64,000 bases of DNA from Mycobacterium sp. ACS1612 (lineage in GTDB: Bacteria; Actinomycetota; Actinomycetes; Mycobacteriales; Mycobacteriaceae). Location of the stretch: assembly GCF_001667505.1 (NCBI RefSeq), contig NZ_LZHZ01000035.1, positions 124,001 to 188,000 of the forward strand. Reading direction: 5' to 3'. Positions 1-7,422 of this stretch are shown piece after piece. A program made the position numbers and the translations under genes. How positions within the stretch are numbered: position 1 is the stretch's first letter; every line of letters starts with the position of its first letter. The notes under the pieces are model-generated. The model was not told the origin of the DNA. It ran no database searches and saw nothing but the letters and a program-made list of their open reading frames with translations.

Positions 1-2
1 CC

Positions 3-650
3 CGCCACGCGGAGGCCATCTTCACCGCGCACCAGACCTACGAGCGGGCCGCCGACTTCTATGCCGACATCAAGGCGCGCACCAAGGCCGCCGGCCGCGA
101 TCCCGACGGCGTGCTCGTGCTCCCTGGGATCGTGCCGATCATCGGATCGACCGAGCACGAGGCCCAGGAACTGGCCAGAGAACTCGACGAGCTTCGGGTG
201 CCGGATTACGGGTTGTGGCAGCTGTCGAACATCATCGAAGTCGACGTGTCGGCATTGGAGCTCGACAAGCCGTTGCCTACAACTGTTTTGGCGCGCCCGA
301 AACTCGAAGGTGCACAGAGCCGCGCCGACCTCATCGTCGAGCTGGCGCAACGCGAGGGTCTCACTGTCCGCGAGATCCTGTCGAGGCTCGGCAGCGGTCG
401 GGGCCACTTCACCTTCGTCGGCACGCCGGACCAGGTCGTGGACACGATCGTCGCATGGTTCGAAGGGGGAGCGGCCGACGGGTTCAACATCATGGCCGCG
501 GCATTGCCGTCGGGGCTGGAGACGTTCATCGATCAGGTGTTGCCGATCCTGCGACGCAAGGGGTTGTTCCGCGAGGAGTACACCGGCACCACGCTGCGCG
601 AGCACTACGGACTGCCGTTGCCTGCCAACCAGTTTCACGGTCATGAGTAG
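3..650 (+). CDS. LLM-class flavin-dependent monooxygenase (NtaA/SnaA type), 3' part
   Basis: Only the C-terminal 215 residues are in the window; the reading frame is open from base 3 to the TAG at 648-650. The segment with GRGHFTFVGTPDQVVDTI, followed by a Phe/Asn-rich strand (GFNIMAA) and a C-terminal LREHYGLPLP, is the usual end of nitrilotriacetate/alkanesulfonate-type FMNH2-dependent monooxygenases of the bacterial luciferase fold. Such enzymes take reduced FMN from a partner and oxygenate small sulfonates, amino-carboxylates or similar. The substrate cannot be told here. The stop overlaps the start of the next flavoprotein by 8 bases, so the two are translationally coupled. Family call is firm; function beyond that is inference. 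Confidence 0.85.
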   Translation, partial: RHAEAIFTAHQTYERAADFYADIKARTKAAGRDPDGVLVLPGIVPIIGSTEHEAQELARELDELRVPDYGLWQLSNIIEVDVSALELDKPLPTTVLARPKLEGAQSRADLIVELAQREGLTVREILSRLGSGRGHFTFVGTPDQVVDTIVAWFEGGAADGFNIMAAALPSGLETFIDQVLPILRRKGLFREEYTGTTLREHYGLPLPANQFHGHE

Positions 651-2214
651 CGCAGCGCCGCTCTCGACGGGCGTCTTGGTGATCGGGGGCGGGCCTGCGG
701 GCACCTGGGCGGCGATCAAAGCGGCGGAAGGCGGAGTCGAGGTGATCCTGGCGGACAAGGGCTACACCGGCGCCAGCGGCGCGACGGCCTCGGTGGGCAC
801 CGGGGTCTGGTACGTCGACGATGTCCCCGAACTTCGAGAGGCCGCGATGGCGAGCCGGGAGGCCCTCGGCGGTCACCTCGCCGACCGCGAGTGGATGACG
901 CGGGTGCTCGACGAAACCCACAGCAGGATGGACGAACTCGCCGAGGTTCAGCGCTATCCGTTCCCGGTCGACGAAGCGGGCCGCTCCCTCCGTGACGACC
1001 TACAGGGCCCGGAATACATGCGCCGGCAACGGCTTCGGGTGCAGCGGCTCGGGGTCCGCATCCTCGACCACACCCCGGCGCTGGAATTGCTCGTCGACGA
1101 CGACGGTGTGGTCTGCGGAGCGGTGGTGCTCGATCGCGCGACAGGGCAGACGCTGCGCATCGAGGCGTCGGCTGTCGTGCTCGCCGCGGGCGGGTGTGCG
1201 TTTCAGTCCAAGACGCTCGGGTGCGACGTCAACACCGGAGACGGTGCGCTGATGGCGGTGGAGGCGGGCGCGGTGCTGTCGGGGATGGAGTTCTCCAACG
1301 CATACGCGATCGCGGTCAAGGGCACCTCGCTGACCAAGACCGCGTATTACTCGTGGGCGACGTTCTACCGCGCCGACCGGTCGGTGCTTGAGGGCGCGGG
1401 CAGCGCCAAGGGCAGGTCCGTTATCGCCGAAACGCTGCTGTCCGAGCCCGTTTTCGCCAGAATCGACCGCGCCACCGAGGACGAGCAACGCGCGATGCGC
1501 AAAGGTCAACCCAACTTCTTCCTGGTCTTCGACCGGCTCGGCATCGACCCATTCACCGATTTCTTCGAGATCACCCTGCTGGCCGAGGGAACCGTCCGCG
1601 GCACCGGGGGTGTGCGGGTCGCCGACTTCGACTGCTCCACCGACGTACCCGGCCTGTATGCCGCCGGTGACACCGCAACACGGGAATTGATATGCGGGGG
1701 GTTCACCGGCGGCGGCAGCCACAACGCGGCATGGGCGGCGTCCTCGGGCAGCTGGGCCGGGCTGGGCGCGGCGGCGTTCGCGACGGGCCGGGGGAGGCCG
1801 GCGGCCGGATCGCGTCCCGTCGGTGGCGCCGGTCTGCGTCCGAGCGCCGCAGCGAATCTGAGCTACCGCGACATCGTCACCGAAGTGCAGCGCCAAGTAC
1901 TGCCGTACGACCTCAACTATCTGCGGCACGGCGAGCGGCTCGCGCCTGCCTTGAAGTCGTTGCACGGCATCTGGTCTGAGGTGCGGACCGGCCTCGGCGG
2001 GTGCGGCGAGGAGCTGTTCCGGGCCCGTGAGGCGGCCGCGATGCTCGCCCACAGCCGGTGGATGTACCACGCGGCACTGAGCCGGCCGGAGAGCCGAGGC
2101 ATGCACAAGCGGCTGGACTATCCGGCGTCGAATCCGGCGCACGGGCATCGACTGCTCACCGGCGGCCTCGACGACGTCTGGACCCGGCCCGAACCGGTCC
2201 GCGTCGCCGCATGA
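643..2214 (+). CDS. FAD-dependent oxidoreductase, fumarate reductase/AprA-like flavoprotein
   Basis: A 523-residue protein. I take the ATG at 643, inside the end of the upstream gene, because the homologous part begins just there: a Rossmann FAD-binding strand with GGGPAGTWAA at about residues 12-21. The C-terminal half carries the flavoprotein motifs GLYAAGDTA and CGGFTGGGSHNAAWA, and the tail ends in ESRGMHKRLDYP, a typical succinate dehydrogenase/fumarate reductase/adenylylsulfate reductase alpha ending. The next gene starts within its stop codon (ATGA) and encodes a ferredoxin. The pair therefore resembles the AprA-AprB arrangement: a flavoprotein passing electrons to or from a two-cluster ferredoxin. 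Substrate unknown; the link to the monooxygenase upstream suggests organosulfur or similar catabolism, which is inference. Confidence 0.85.
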   Translation: MSSAAPLSTGVLVIGGGPAGTWAAIKAAEGGVEVILADKGYTGASGATASVGTGVWYVDDVPELREAAMASREALGGHLADREWMTRVLDETHSRMDELAEVQRYPFPVDEAGRSLRDDLQGPEYMRRQRLRVQRLGVRILDHTPALELLVDDDGVVCGAVVLDRATGQTLRIEASAVVLAAGGCAFQSKTLGCDVNTGDGALMAVEAGAVLSGMEFSNAYAIAVKGTSLTKTAYYSWATFYRADRSVLEGAGSAKGRSVIAETLLSEPVFARIDRATEDEQRAMRKGQPNFFLVFDRLGIDPFTDFFEITLLAEGTVRGTGGVRVADFDCSTDVPGLYAAGDTATRELICGGFTGGGSHNAAWAASSGSWAGLGAAAFATGRGRPAAGSRPVGGAGLRPSAAANLSYRDIVTEVQRQVLPYDLNYLRHGERLAPALKSLHGIWSEVRTGLGGCGEELFRAREAAAMLAHSRWMYHAALSRPESRGMHKRLDYPASNPAHGHRLLTGGLDDVWTRPEPVRVAA

Positions 2215-2543
2215 TCGAGGTCGTTGCCGCCGAGCGGTGCATTGCCTGCGACCGGTGTATCGACGTGTGCCCGACCCGGGTGTTCGACCGCGGCCCCGAC
2301 GGCATCCCAGTGCTGGCGCGACACGACAGTTGCCAGACCTGCTTTCAGTGCGAGGCGTATTGCCCCACCGACGCGTTATTCGTCTCGCCGCTGGCCACCA
2401 GAGCACCTGTCGATTCACCGTTCCGCGACGCCGCTGGCCTCGCCACATCGGGGTTACTCGGCGGCTACCGCCGCGAACTCGGCTGGGGCAGCGGACGCGC
2501 TATAGGCGCCAGGACGGCCGTTGGCCCGGTGTACCCGGACTGA
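2211..2543 (+). CDS. 2x[4Fe-4S] ferredoxin, AprB-like
   Basis: A 110-residue protein starting at the ATG that overlaps the stop of the flavoprotein gene (ATGA at 2211). It has two classic C-x2-C-x2-C-x3-C-P cluster motifs: CIACDRCIDVCP near residues 9-20 and CQTCFQCEAYCP near 39-50. These predict two [4Fe-4S] clusters. The tail after residue 55 is Gly/Arg rich with no recognised domain. It is the probable electron partner of the preceding flavoprotein, and the last gene of a three-gene overlapping operon. The domain call is secure; the partner assignment comes from gene order. Confidence 0.88.
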   Translation: MIEVVAAERCIACDRCIDVCPTRVFDRGPDGIPVLARHDSCQTCFQCEAYCPTDALFVSPLATRAPVDSPFRDAAGLATSGLLGGYRRELGWGSGRAIGARTAVGPVYPD

Positions 2544-2584
2544 CTCGCACGACGACCGCACGCCCCCAGCGCAGTGTCACCGCG

Positions 2585-3466
2585 CTACGCCGCTCGCGCG
2601 CCGAAGTAGTGGCCCTCCTCGAGATCCGCCAACAATCCGGGTCGGGTGGGGTGCCAACCCAGCAGTGCGCGGGTGCGGTCGTCGGACGCCGGGACGTCGA
2701 GCGAGAAGAAGGCGCCCAGCCAACCGAAGTGCTCCGGTGCGACGGAGCTGACGGGCAGACCGAGTTGACGGCCGATCACGTCGGCGATGTCGCGACTGGG
2801 GATTCCCTTGTCGCCGATTGCGTGAAGCCGCGCGCCCGACGGCGCAGACTCGAGCGCCAACCGGTACATCCTGGCGGCGTCGAACCGGTGCACGGCCGGC
2901 CACCTGTTCGACCCGTCGCCGGGGAATCCCGAAACACCTGTCTCCCTGGCGATTTCGATCAGCCGCGGGACGAAGCCGTGGTCACCCTCGCCGTGCACTG
3001 ACGGCGGCAGTCGCAGCACCGAGACGCGCACGCCGCTGTCGGCGAATTTCAGCGCCGCCTGCTCGGAGAACCGCGGTGACGCGGGCGACGCGGCGTCGTC
3101 CTCGGTCAACTCGCGGCCGAGGGAGAAGCCCGCCAACCCGGAGGTCACGACGAACGGCCGATCCGATCCGGTGAGCACGCCGCCGATGGCGTCGATGGCG
3201 ACACGGTCGCTCTCGGCCGCCCTGGCGAAGTTCGCGAAGTCGTGCGTGAACGCCAAGTGGATCACGGCGTCGGCGGATTCGGCGCCCGCGCGCAGACTTT
3301 CCAGATCTTCGATGTCCCCTCGATGTGCCTGCGCGCCCGCCCTCTCGATCGTCTGCGCGGAGGACTCGGACCGCGCCAGGCCAAGCACCTGATCCCCCGC
3401 GCCGATGAGTTCTGCTACGACGGCCGATCCGACGAATCCGGACGCACCGGTGACGAACACTCGCAT
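2585..3466 (-). CDS. NAD(P)-dependent epimerase/atypical SDR oxidoreductase
   Basis: A 293-residue protein with an N-terminal nucleotide-binding motif, VTGASGFVGSAVV at about residues 5-17, characteristic of extended/atypical short-chain dehydrogenases (NmrA/YeeZ-like epimerases). The start is supported by a strong ribosome binding site (GGAGGTTTC) just before the ATG at 3466. The usual YxxxK of classical SDRs is not obvious, as is common in atypical members. It is divergent from the TetR gene at 3546, with two palindromes in the 79-base gap. It is the probable target of that regulator. Substrate unknown. Confidence 0.85.
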   Translation of the reverse strand: MRVFVTGASGFVGSAVVAELIGAGDQVLGLARSESSAQTIERAGAQAHRGDIEDLESLRAGAESADAVIHLAFTHDFANFARAAESDRVAIDAIGGVLTGSDRPFVVTSGLAGFSLGRELTEDDAASPASPRFSEQAALKFADSGVRVSVLRLPPSVHGEGDHGFVPRLIEIARETGVSGFPGDGSNRWPAVHRFDAARMYRLALESAPSGARLHAIGDKGIPSRDIADVIGRQLGLPVSSVAPEHFGWLGAFFSLDVPASDDRTRALLGWHPTRPGLLADLEEGHYFGARAA

Positions 3467-3481
3467 TGAAACCTCCCACTG

Positions 3482-3528
3482 ATGTCAGCTGCTGTCATCA
3501 CGGTAACGCCGATGACAGTCGCTGTCAT
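3482..3528. promoter_or_regulatory. Paired TetR operators between the SDR and TetR genes
   Basis: Two 17-base palindromes lie between the divergent genes. The one at 3512-3528 is perfect: ATGACAG, three bases, CTGTCAT. The one at 3482-3498 has one mismatch in the left arm (ATGTCAG). Their centres are 30 bases apart, about three helical turns, so two dimers would bind the same face. Position, symmetry and neighbourhood fit autoregulation by the adjacent TetR protein and control of the SDR gene. Confidence 0.7.
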
Positions 3529-3545
3529 TCCCCTAGGATCGATGC

Positions 3546-4121
3546 GTGAGCCGGTGGCAGCCCAATGCGCGCGGCCGCCTGGAAGAGGCGGCGCTGGAGC
3601 TATACGCCGAGCGCGGGTTCGACGAGACGACCGTCGCCGAGATCGCCGAGCGGGCAGGCCTGACGGAGCGGACCTTCTTTCGGCACTTCACCGACAAGCG
3701 CGAAGTGCTGTTCGGGGGACAGGATGCGCTGGTCGAACTGATCGACGCGACCATCGCGCAGGCGTCGAAATCCGCGTCGCCGATCGATGCGGCGGGTGAC
3801 GCCTTGCGGGCTGTCGGCGAAATGCTCGAGGGCCGTCGCGAACAGGCTCGGCGGCGCCAGACCGTCATCGACGCCAACCCCGGCCTGCAGGAGCGCGAGC
3901 TGATCAAGCTGGCATCGCTCGCGGAGGCGATCGCTGCAGCACTGCGGCGTCGCGGGGTCGCCGAGTCCGCCGCCGCGCTCACCGCCGAGACGGCGATCGC
4001 GGTGTTCAAGGTCGCCTACAACCGGTGGCTGACCGCAGCGAGACGCAAGGATCTGCCCCGCCTCCTCGGCGACTCACTCGACGAGTTGAAGGGCTTGACC
4101 GGTCACGCTTCGCGGGCGTAG
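3546..4121 (+). CDS. TetR/AcrR-family transcriptional regulator
   Basis: A 191-residue protein starting at GTG 3546. The N-terminus is a canonical TetR helix-turn-helix: LYAERGFDETTVAEIAERA followed by GLTERTFFRHFTDKRE, at about residues 17-55. The C-terminal ligand domain is not diagnostic, although the Arg-rich pattern is seen in the mycobacterial TetR group that controls oxidoreductases. It is divergent from the SDR gene and its two palindromes, so it is probably a local repressor. Its 3' end overlaps the convergent amidotransferase gene by 19 bases. Confidence 0.9.
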   Translation: MSRWQPNARGRLEEAALELYAERGFDETTVAEIAERAGLTERTFFRHFTDKREVLFGGQDALVELIDATIAQASKSASPIDAAGDALRAVGEMLEGRREQARRRQTVIDANPGLQERELIKLASLAEAIAAALRRRGVAESAAALTAETAIAVFKVAYNRWLTAARRKDLPRLLGDSLDELKGLTGHASRA

Positions 4122-4849
4122 CGCTGCGCGAAGCTGCGCAGGATCGCGGGCGGATGCTCAACGCTGTGCTGCAGTGCGTCCGACTTCAACGACTCCGCGG
4201 TCTCCGGCGCGAAGTAGCCGTAGTCCTTGTAGACGTCGATGCGGGTGCAAATGCCGTCGGCGTCGAGTTCGGGGTGAAACTGTGTGGCGTATACGTTGGC
4301 GCCGACGCGGAACGCCTGAATCGGACAGTCCGCGGAGTAGGCCAAGCGGACCACATGCGGCGCCAGTGCACTGACGCCTTCTTTGTGGCCGCCGTAGGCG
4401 TCGAACACCCCCGGCATGTCGACGAACAGCGGATCTCGGCGGCCGTCGTCGGTCAGGGTGACGGTCATGGCGCCGACGGGTTCGGGATACGTGCGGTCGA
4501 CGGACGCACCGACGACGGAACCGAGCGTGCCGACGCCGTAACAGCAGCCGAGGAATGGGAAGTCGGCGTCGACGATCTGCGCGATCAGCGGCAGCAGTTC
4601 TGCTTCAACGCGTCGCTGCGTCGGCGATTTCGACTCCGCCGGATCGCTGACGTTGTACGGCCCGCCGCCGAGGATGATGCCGGACCAGTCGGCGAGGTCG
4701 ATATCGCCCAGCGACTGGTGAGTGAGCCGAATGCGGTGCATCCCCTCGGAATCCAGACCGGCGAAGCGCATCATCGCCCTGTACTCGTCGTCGGCCGCGG
4801 CATCCTCGGCACGTATGGAGAGCAGCAGAAACGGGGCAACGGTTGACAT
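4103..4849 (-). CDS. Class I glutamine amidotransferase (GMP synthase-like domain protein)
   Basis: A 248-residue single-domain class I glutamine amidotransferase. The nucleophile loop is FLGCCYGVG (about residues 99-107), with the catalytic Cys in the usual G-x-C-x-G setting. The His-x-Glu pair of the triad is in QFHPELDADG near the C-terminal third. An oxyanion strand, IILGGGPYNVSD, precedes it. Stand-alone members of this family hydrolyse Gln or gamma-glutamyl compounds; no synthase partner is next to it. ATG 4849 is the only reasonable start. It is convergent with the TetR gene. Family certain, substrate unknown. Confidence 0.85.
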   Translation of the reverse strand: MSTVAPFLLLSIRAEDAAADDEYRAMMRFAGLDSEGMHRIRLTHQSLGDIDLADWSGIILGGGPYNVSDPAESKSPTQRRVEAELLPLIAQIVDADFPFLGCCYGVGTLGSVVGASVDRTYPEPVGAMTVTLTDDGRRDPLFVDMPGVFDAYGGHKEGVSALAPHVVRLAYSADCPIQAFRVGANVYATQFHPELDADGICTRIDVYKDYGYFAPETAESLKSDALQHSVEHPPAILRSFAQRYAREA

Positions 4850-4911
4850 GGTGGGCTCAATCTAACGGCTGTCGACGGTGTCGACGGTGCTGTCGCGGGT
4901 AACACCACGTC

Positions 4912-6270
4912 ATGTCGCAGGCCACGCTAATCACTGTCAACAACCCACGCACCGGACATCCCGTCACCCGGGTGCCCATCGCCGACGCCGCAGCATGCGA
5001 CGCGGCGGTGGCCCTGGCCCGCGCAACCTGCGGCGAATGGGCCGCCACGCCACCCTCCGAGCGGGCCGCGGCAATCAGCGCCGCGGCCGAGGATGTCCGG
5101 CGGGCTGCCGAGGAACTCGCCGACCTCAACGAGCGGGAGACCGGCAAGCTGCGCGACGATTCGCTCGGCGGCGTGGAGGCCGGTGCCGCCACGCTGGTGC
5201 AGTACGCCGAGCTCGGCCCGCTTCACGGCGGTCGCAGCCTGCAAGGTGGTTGGTCCGCAACGGATTTGATGATTCCGCAGCCGCGGGGCGTGGTCGCGGT
5301 CCTGACACCGTGGAATGATCCGGTGGCCGTCGCCGCCGGACTGCTAGGCGCCGCGCTCGTCGCGGGAAACACCGTCGTGCACAAGCCAAGTGAGCGCTGT
5401 CCCGGCACCGGGCGGCGGTTCGCCGAACTGCTGGCAGGCAGGCTGCCCGCCGGTGTGTTGCAAATCGTCGACGGCGACGCGACGGTCGGGGCCCGGTTGG
5501 CCGCAGCCGAACATGTTGATGTGGTCGCTCACGTCGGCAGTAGCGTCACGGGCCGCGCGATCGCCAGGGCATGCGCAGAGCGAGGAGCCAAGGCGCTGCT
5601 GGAGAACGGCGGCAACGACGCGTTGATCGTCGACGACGGCGTCGATCCGCGGTGGGCCGCCGAACAGGCGGCGCAGGGTGCGTTCGCCAATGCAGGCCAG
5701 ATCTGCGTCTCCGTCGAACGGATCTACGTGGTCGAGGCGACCGCCGATGCGTTCATCGATGCGTTGGTCGACCAGGCTCGGCAATGGGCCGAACGGATCG
5801 GCCCACTCGTCGACGATCGGCAGCGTGAGGTAGTGCATCGGCATGTCACCGATGCGGTGAAAGACGGTGCCAGGGTCCTGGTCGGTGGTGAGCCGCGCGA
5901 GGGCGACGGGTCGTTCTATCCGCCGACGGTGATCGTCGACTGCACGCCGGACATGCTGGTGATGCGTCAGGAGACGTTCGGGCCCGTCGCCCCGGTGCGG
6001 GTGGTGCCCGATTTCGACACGGCGTTGGGCGAAGCGGCCGCAGACGACTACGGACTCGCGGCGACGGTCCTGACGGCGGACATGGCGCGCGCCCAGCAGG
6101 CCTGGCGCAGGCTCCCGGTCGGCACCGTGAAGATCAACGCGGTGTTCGGCGGAGCGCCCGGCGGCGCGTCCGAACCGCGCGGCGCCAGCGGTAGCGGGTT
6201 CGGGTTCGGCCCCGAACTGCTCGACGAGATGACGGCGATGAAGGTGGTGCACTGGTCCTCGCCCGGCTGA
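4912..6270 (+). CDS. NAD(P)-dependent aldehyde dehydrogenase
   Basis: A 452-residue aldehyde dehydrogenase, slightly shorter than the usual 480-500. The catalytic Cys is in FANAGQICVSVERIYV (about residue 264) and the general-base Glu in LLENGGNDALIV (about residue 230). The cofactor-binding segment PWNDPVAVAAGLLGAAL and the ETFGPVAPV motif are intact. It stands alone: the gene before is on the other strand and the next plus-strand gene is 266 bases away. No strong ribosome binding site is seen before the ATG. Oxidises an aldehyde to an acid; substrate unknown. Confidence 0.88.
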   Translation: MSQATLITVNNPRTGHPVTRVPIADAAACDAAVALARATCGEWAATPPSERAAAISAAAEDVRRAAEELADLNERETGKLRDDSLGGVEAGAATLVQYAELGPLHGGRSLQGGWSATDLMIPQPRGVVAVLTPWNDPVAVAAGLLGAALVAGNTVVHKPSERCPGTGRRFAELLAGRLPAGVLQIVDGDATVGARLAAAEHVDVVAHVGSSVTGRAIARACAERGAKALLENGGNDALIVDDGVDPRWAAEQAAQGAFANAGQICVSVERIYVVEATADAFIDALVDQARQWAERIGPLVDDRQREVVHRHVTDAVKDGARVLVGGEPREGDGSFYPPTVIVDCTPDMLVMRQETFGPVAPVRVVPDFDTALGEAAADDYGLAATVLTADMARAQQAWRRLPVGTVKINAVFGGAPGGASEPRGASGSGFGFGPELLDEMTAMKVVHWSSPG

Positions 6271-6536
6271 CCCTATTCGAATCAGCAAATGTTGTGACCA
6301 GCTGTCAGTGGCCTGAATCACGCAGCGACCTGCTGAGTGACCACGTCTTATCAACGTCTTAGTTAATTCGGCGTCTCGCTTCTACCAGCATCGAAGATGT
6401 GCGTCGAAGATTTTTCTGCAAATTTTCTATTGATCATGGCGACGACTGGGTACTCGCGGAAGCACAAGTGCTGGCGAGAGTCCCCGGTACCGGCAAACAG
6501 CCAAGCCGGGAACGACATGGAACAGGAGACGCAGTC

Positions 6537-7379
6537 ATGAGCGGCAAGGGACTGAGCCCCGAGGAGCTGGGCGCCGAGATCGGCATCGCACTTCCCGCCA
6601 AGGAGGTGGTATCGATCATCGACGTGAACGCCGACATCAATGTCGGAATCGATGCCGCCTCGCCGATCGACCTGTCGGCGGCGGCCAACCTCAACGTGGC
6701 CGCGCCGATCCAGGCAGCCGCGGGCGCCAACGTGCTGACGTACGGATCCGACGCCAGCTCGACCGCCACGCATTCAACCGACGGCGGCGTGATCATCAAC
6801 CAGGGCATGGCAGACGTGGACGCGACCGCGACCTCGCTGCAGGACAGCGGCATTGATCAGAGCGGTGACACCAGCACGGGCGGTACCGACACGGGCGGAA
6901 CTGATACGGGCGGAACTGACACCGGCACCACTGTTGACACCAGTGCCGTGGGGCTGACAGAGGGCGCTCTGCTGAACGTCGACGTCAATGTCGATCTCAA
7001 CGCCGATCTCGCCGCGCCCATCGCCGGCGCCGTTGCCGCCAATGCCAACGTGGCCGCGCCGATCAACGCCGGCGTGGCGGCGAACATCGGCTCGATCGAT
7101 TCGACGGCGAACGCGGTCACGATCCAGGACGCGGTCATCAACCAGAGCATGTCCGACGTTCATGCCACCGCCTACTCCGATCAAACTTCCAGCATCGATC
7201 AGGGCAGCGGCGACACGACGGGTGACACCGCAGGCGCTTCGACAGCCAGCGCCAGCACGGGTGATTCCTCGGGCGGCACCGCGAGCGGTGACACCAGCGG
7301 CGGCACGAGCGGCAGCGGCACCGGCAGCAGCGGCACCGGTACCAGCAGCGGTGGCACCGGCAGCACCTCTACCAACTGA
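6537..7379 (+). CDS. Duplicated-repeat, Ser/Gly/Thr-rich protein with leader-like N-terminus
   Basis: A 280-residue protein starting at ATG 6537, chosen for the GGAG site about 12 bases upstream. There is no Sec signal peptide. Residues 1-25 form an acidic, leader-like segment (LSPEELGAEIGIALPAKE). Two homologous blocks of about 80 residues follow, at about 27-110 and 144-224. Each runs from an alternating Asp/Asn/Val stretch (VNADINV; VNVDLNADL) through NVAAPI, GANV or AANIGS, then INQGMADVDATA or INQSMSDVHATA, ending IDQSG or IDQGSG. A Gly-Thr-Asp linker separates them and a Gly/Ser/Thr tail ends the protein. It has no Cys and very low complexity, consistent with a surface or exported structural protein. 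It lies 43 bases before the RRE-M50 protease gene and is its likely substrate. No experimental function is known to me. Confidence 0.7.
   Translation: MSGKGLSPEELGAEIGIALPAKEVVSIIDVNADINVGIDAASPIDLSAAANLNVAAPIQAAAGANVLTYGSDASSTATHSTDGGVIINQGMADVDATATSLQDSGIDQSGDTSTGGTDTGGTDTGGTDTGTTVDTSAVGLTEGALLNVDVNVDLNADLAAPIAGAVAANANVAAPINAGVAANIGSIDSTANAVTIQDAVINQSMSDVHATAYSDQTSSIDQGSGDTTGDTAGASTASASTGDSSGGTASGDTSGGTSGSGTGSSGTGTSSGGTGSTSTN
6876..6920 (+). repeat. Three tandem 15-bp units encoding TGGTD linker
   Basis: Three near-identical 15-base units (ACGGGCGGTACCGAC and two variants) encode a repeated Thr-Gly-Gly-Thr-Asp linker between the two large protein repeats. The copies differ only at a few bases, so the tract could change length by slippage. 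Confidence 0.7.
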
Positions 7380-7422
7380 CGCCGGCGCCTGCTGAAGCCG
7401 CCGTCTCTTCAGGGAGCACAGG

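Noticed and set aside
61..642. N-terminal extension of the flavoprotein back to base 61
   Set aside because: That part overlaps the monooxygenase in another frame and is Ser/Arg-rich noise; the FAD motif starts right after ATG 643.
1000..2448. Long minus-strand open frame (482 codons) opposite the flavoprotein
   Set aside because: It is antisense to a well-supported gene with intact motifs; the product is Arg/Pro/Gly rich without any domain, as expected from high-GC shadow frames.
6271..6536. Possible c-di-AMP (ydaO) riboswitch before the repeat protein, and likewise before the RipD-like (14950-15146) and transglycosylase-like (56580-56739) genes
   Set aside because: Such genes often carry this riboswitch in actinobacteria, so I looked for its conserved purine-rich cores; only scattered GGGAAC-like pieces are present, with no consistent pairing.
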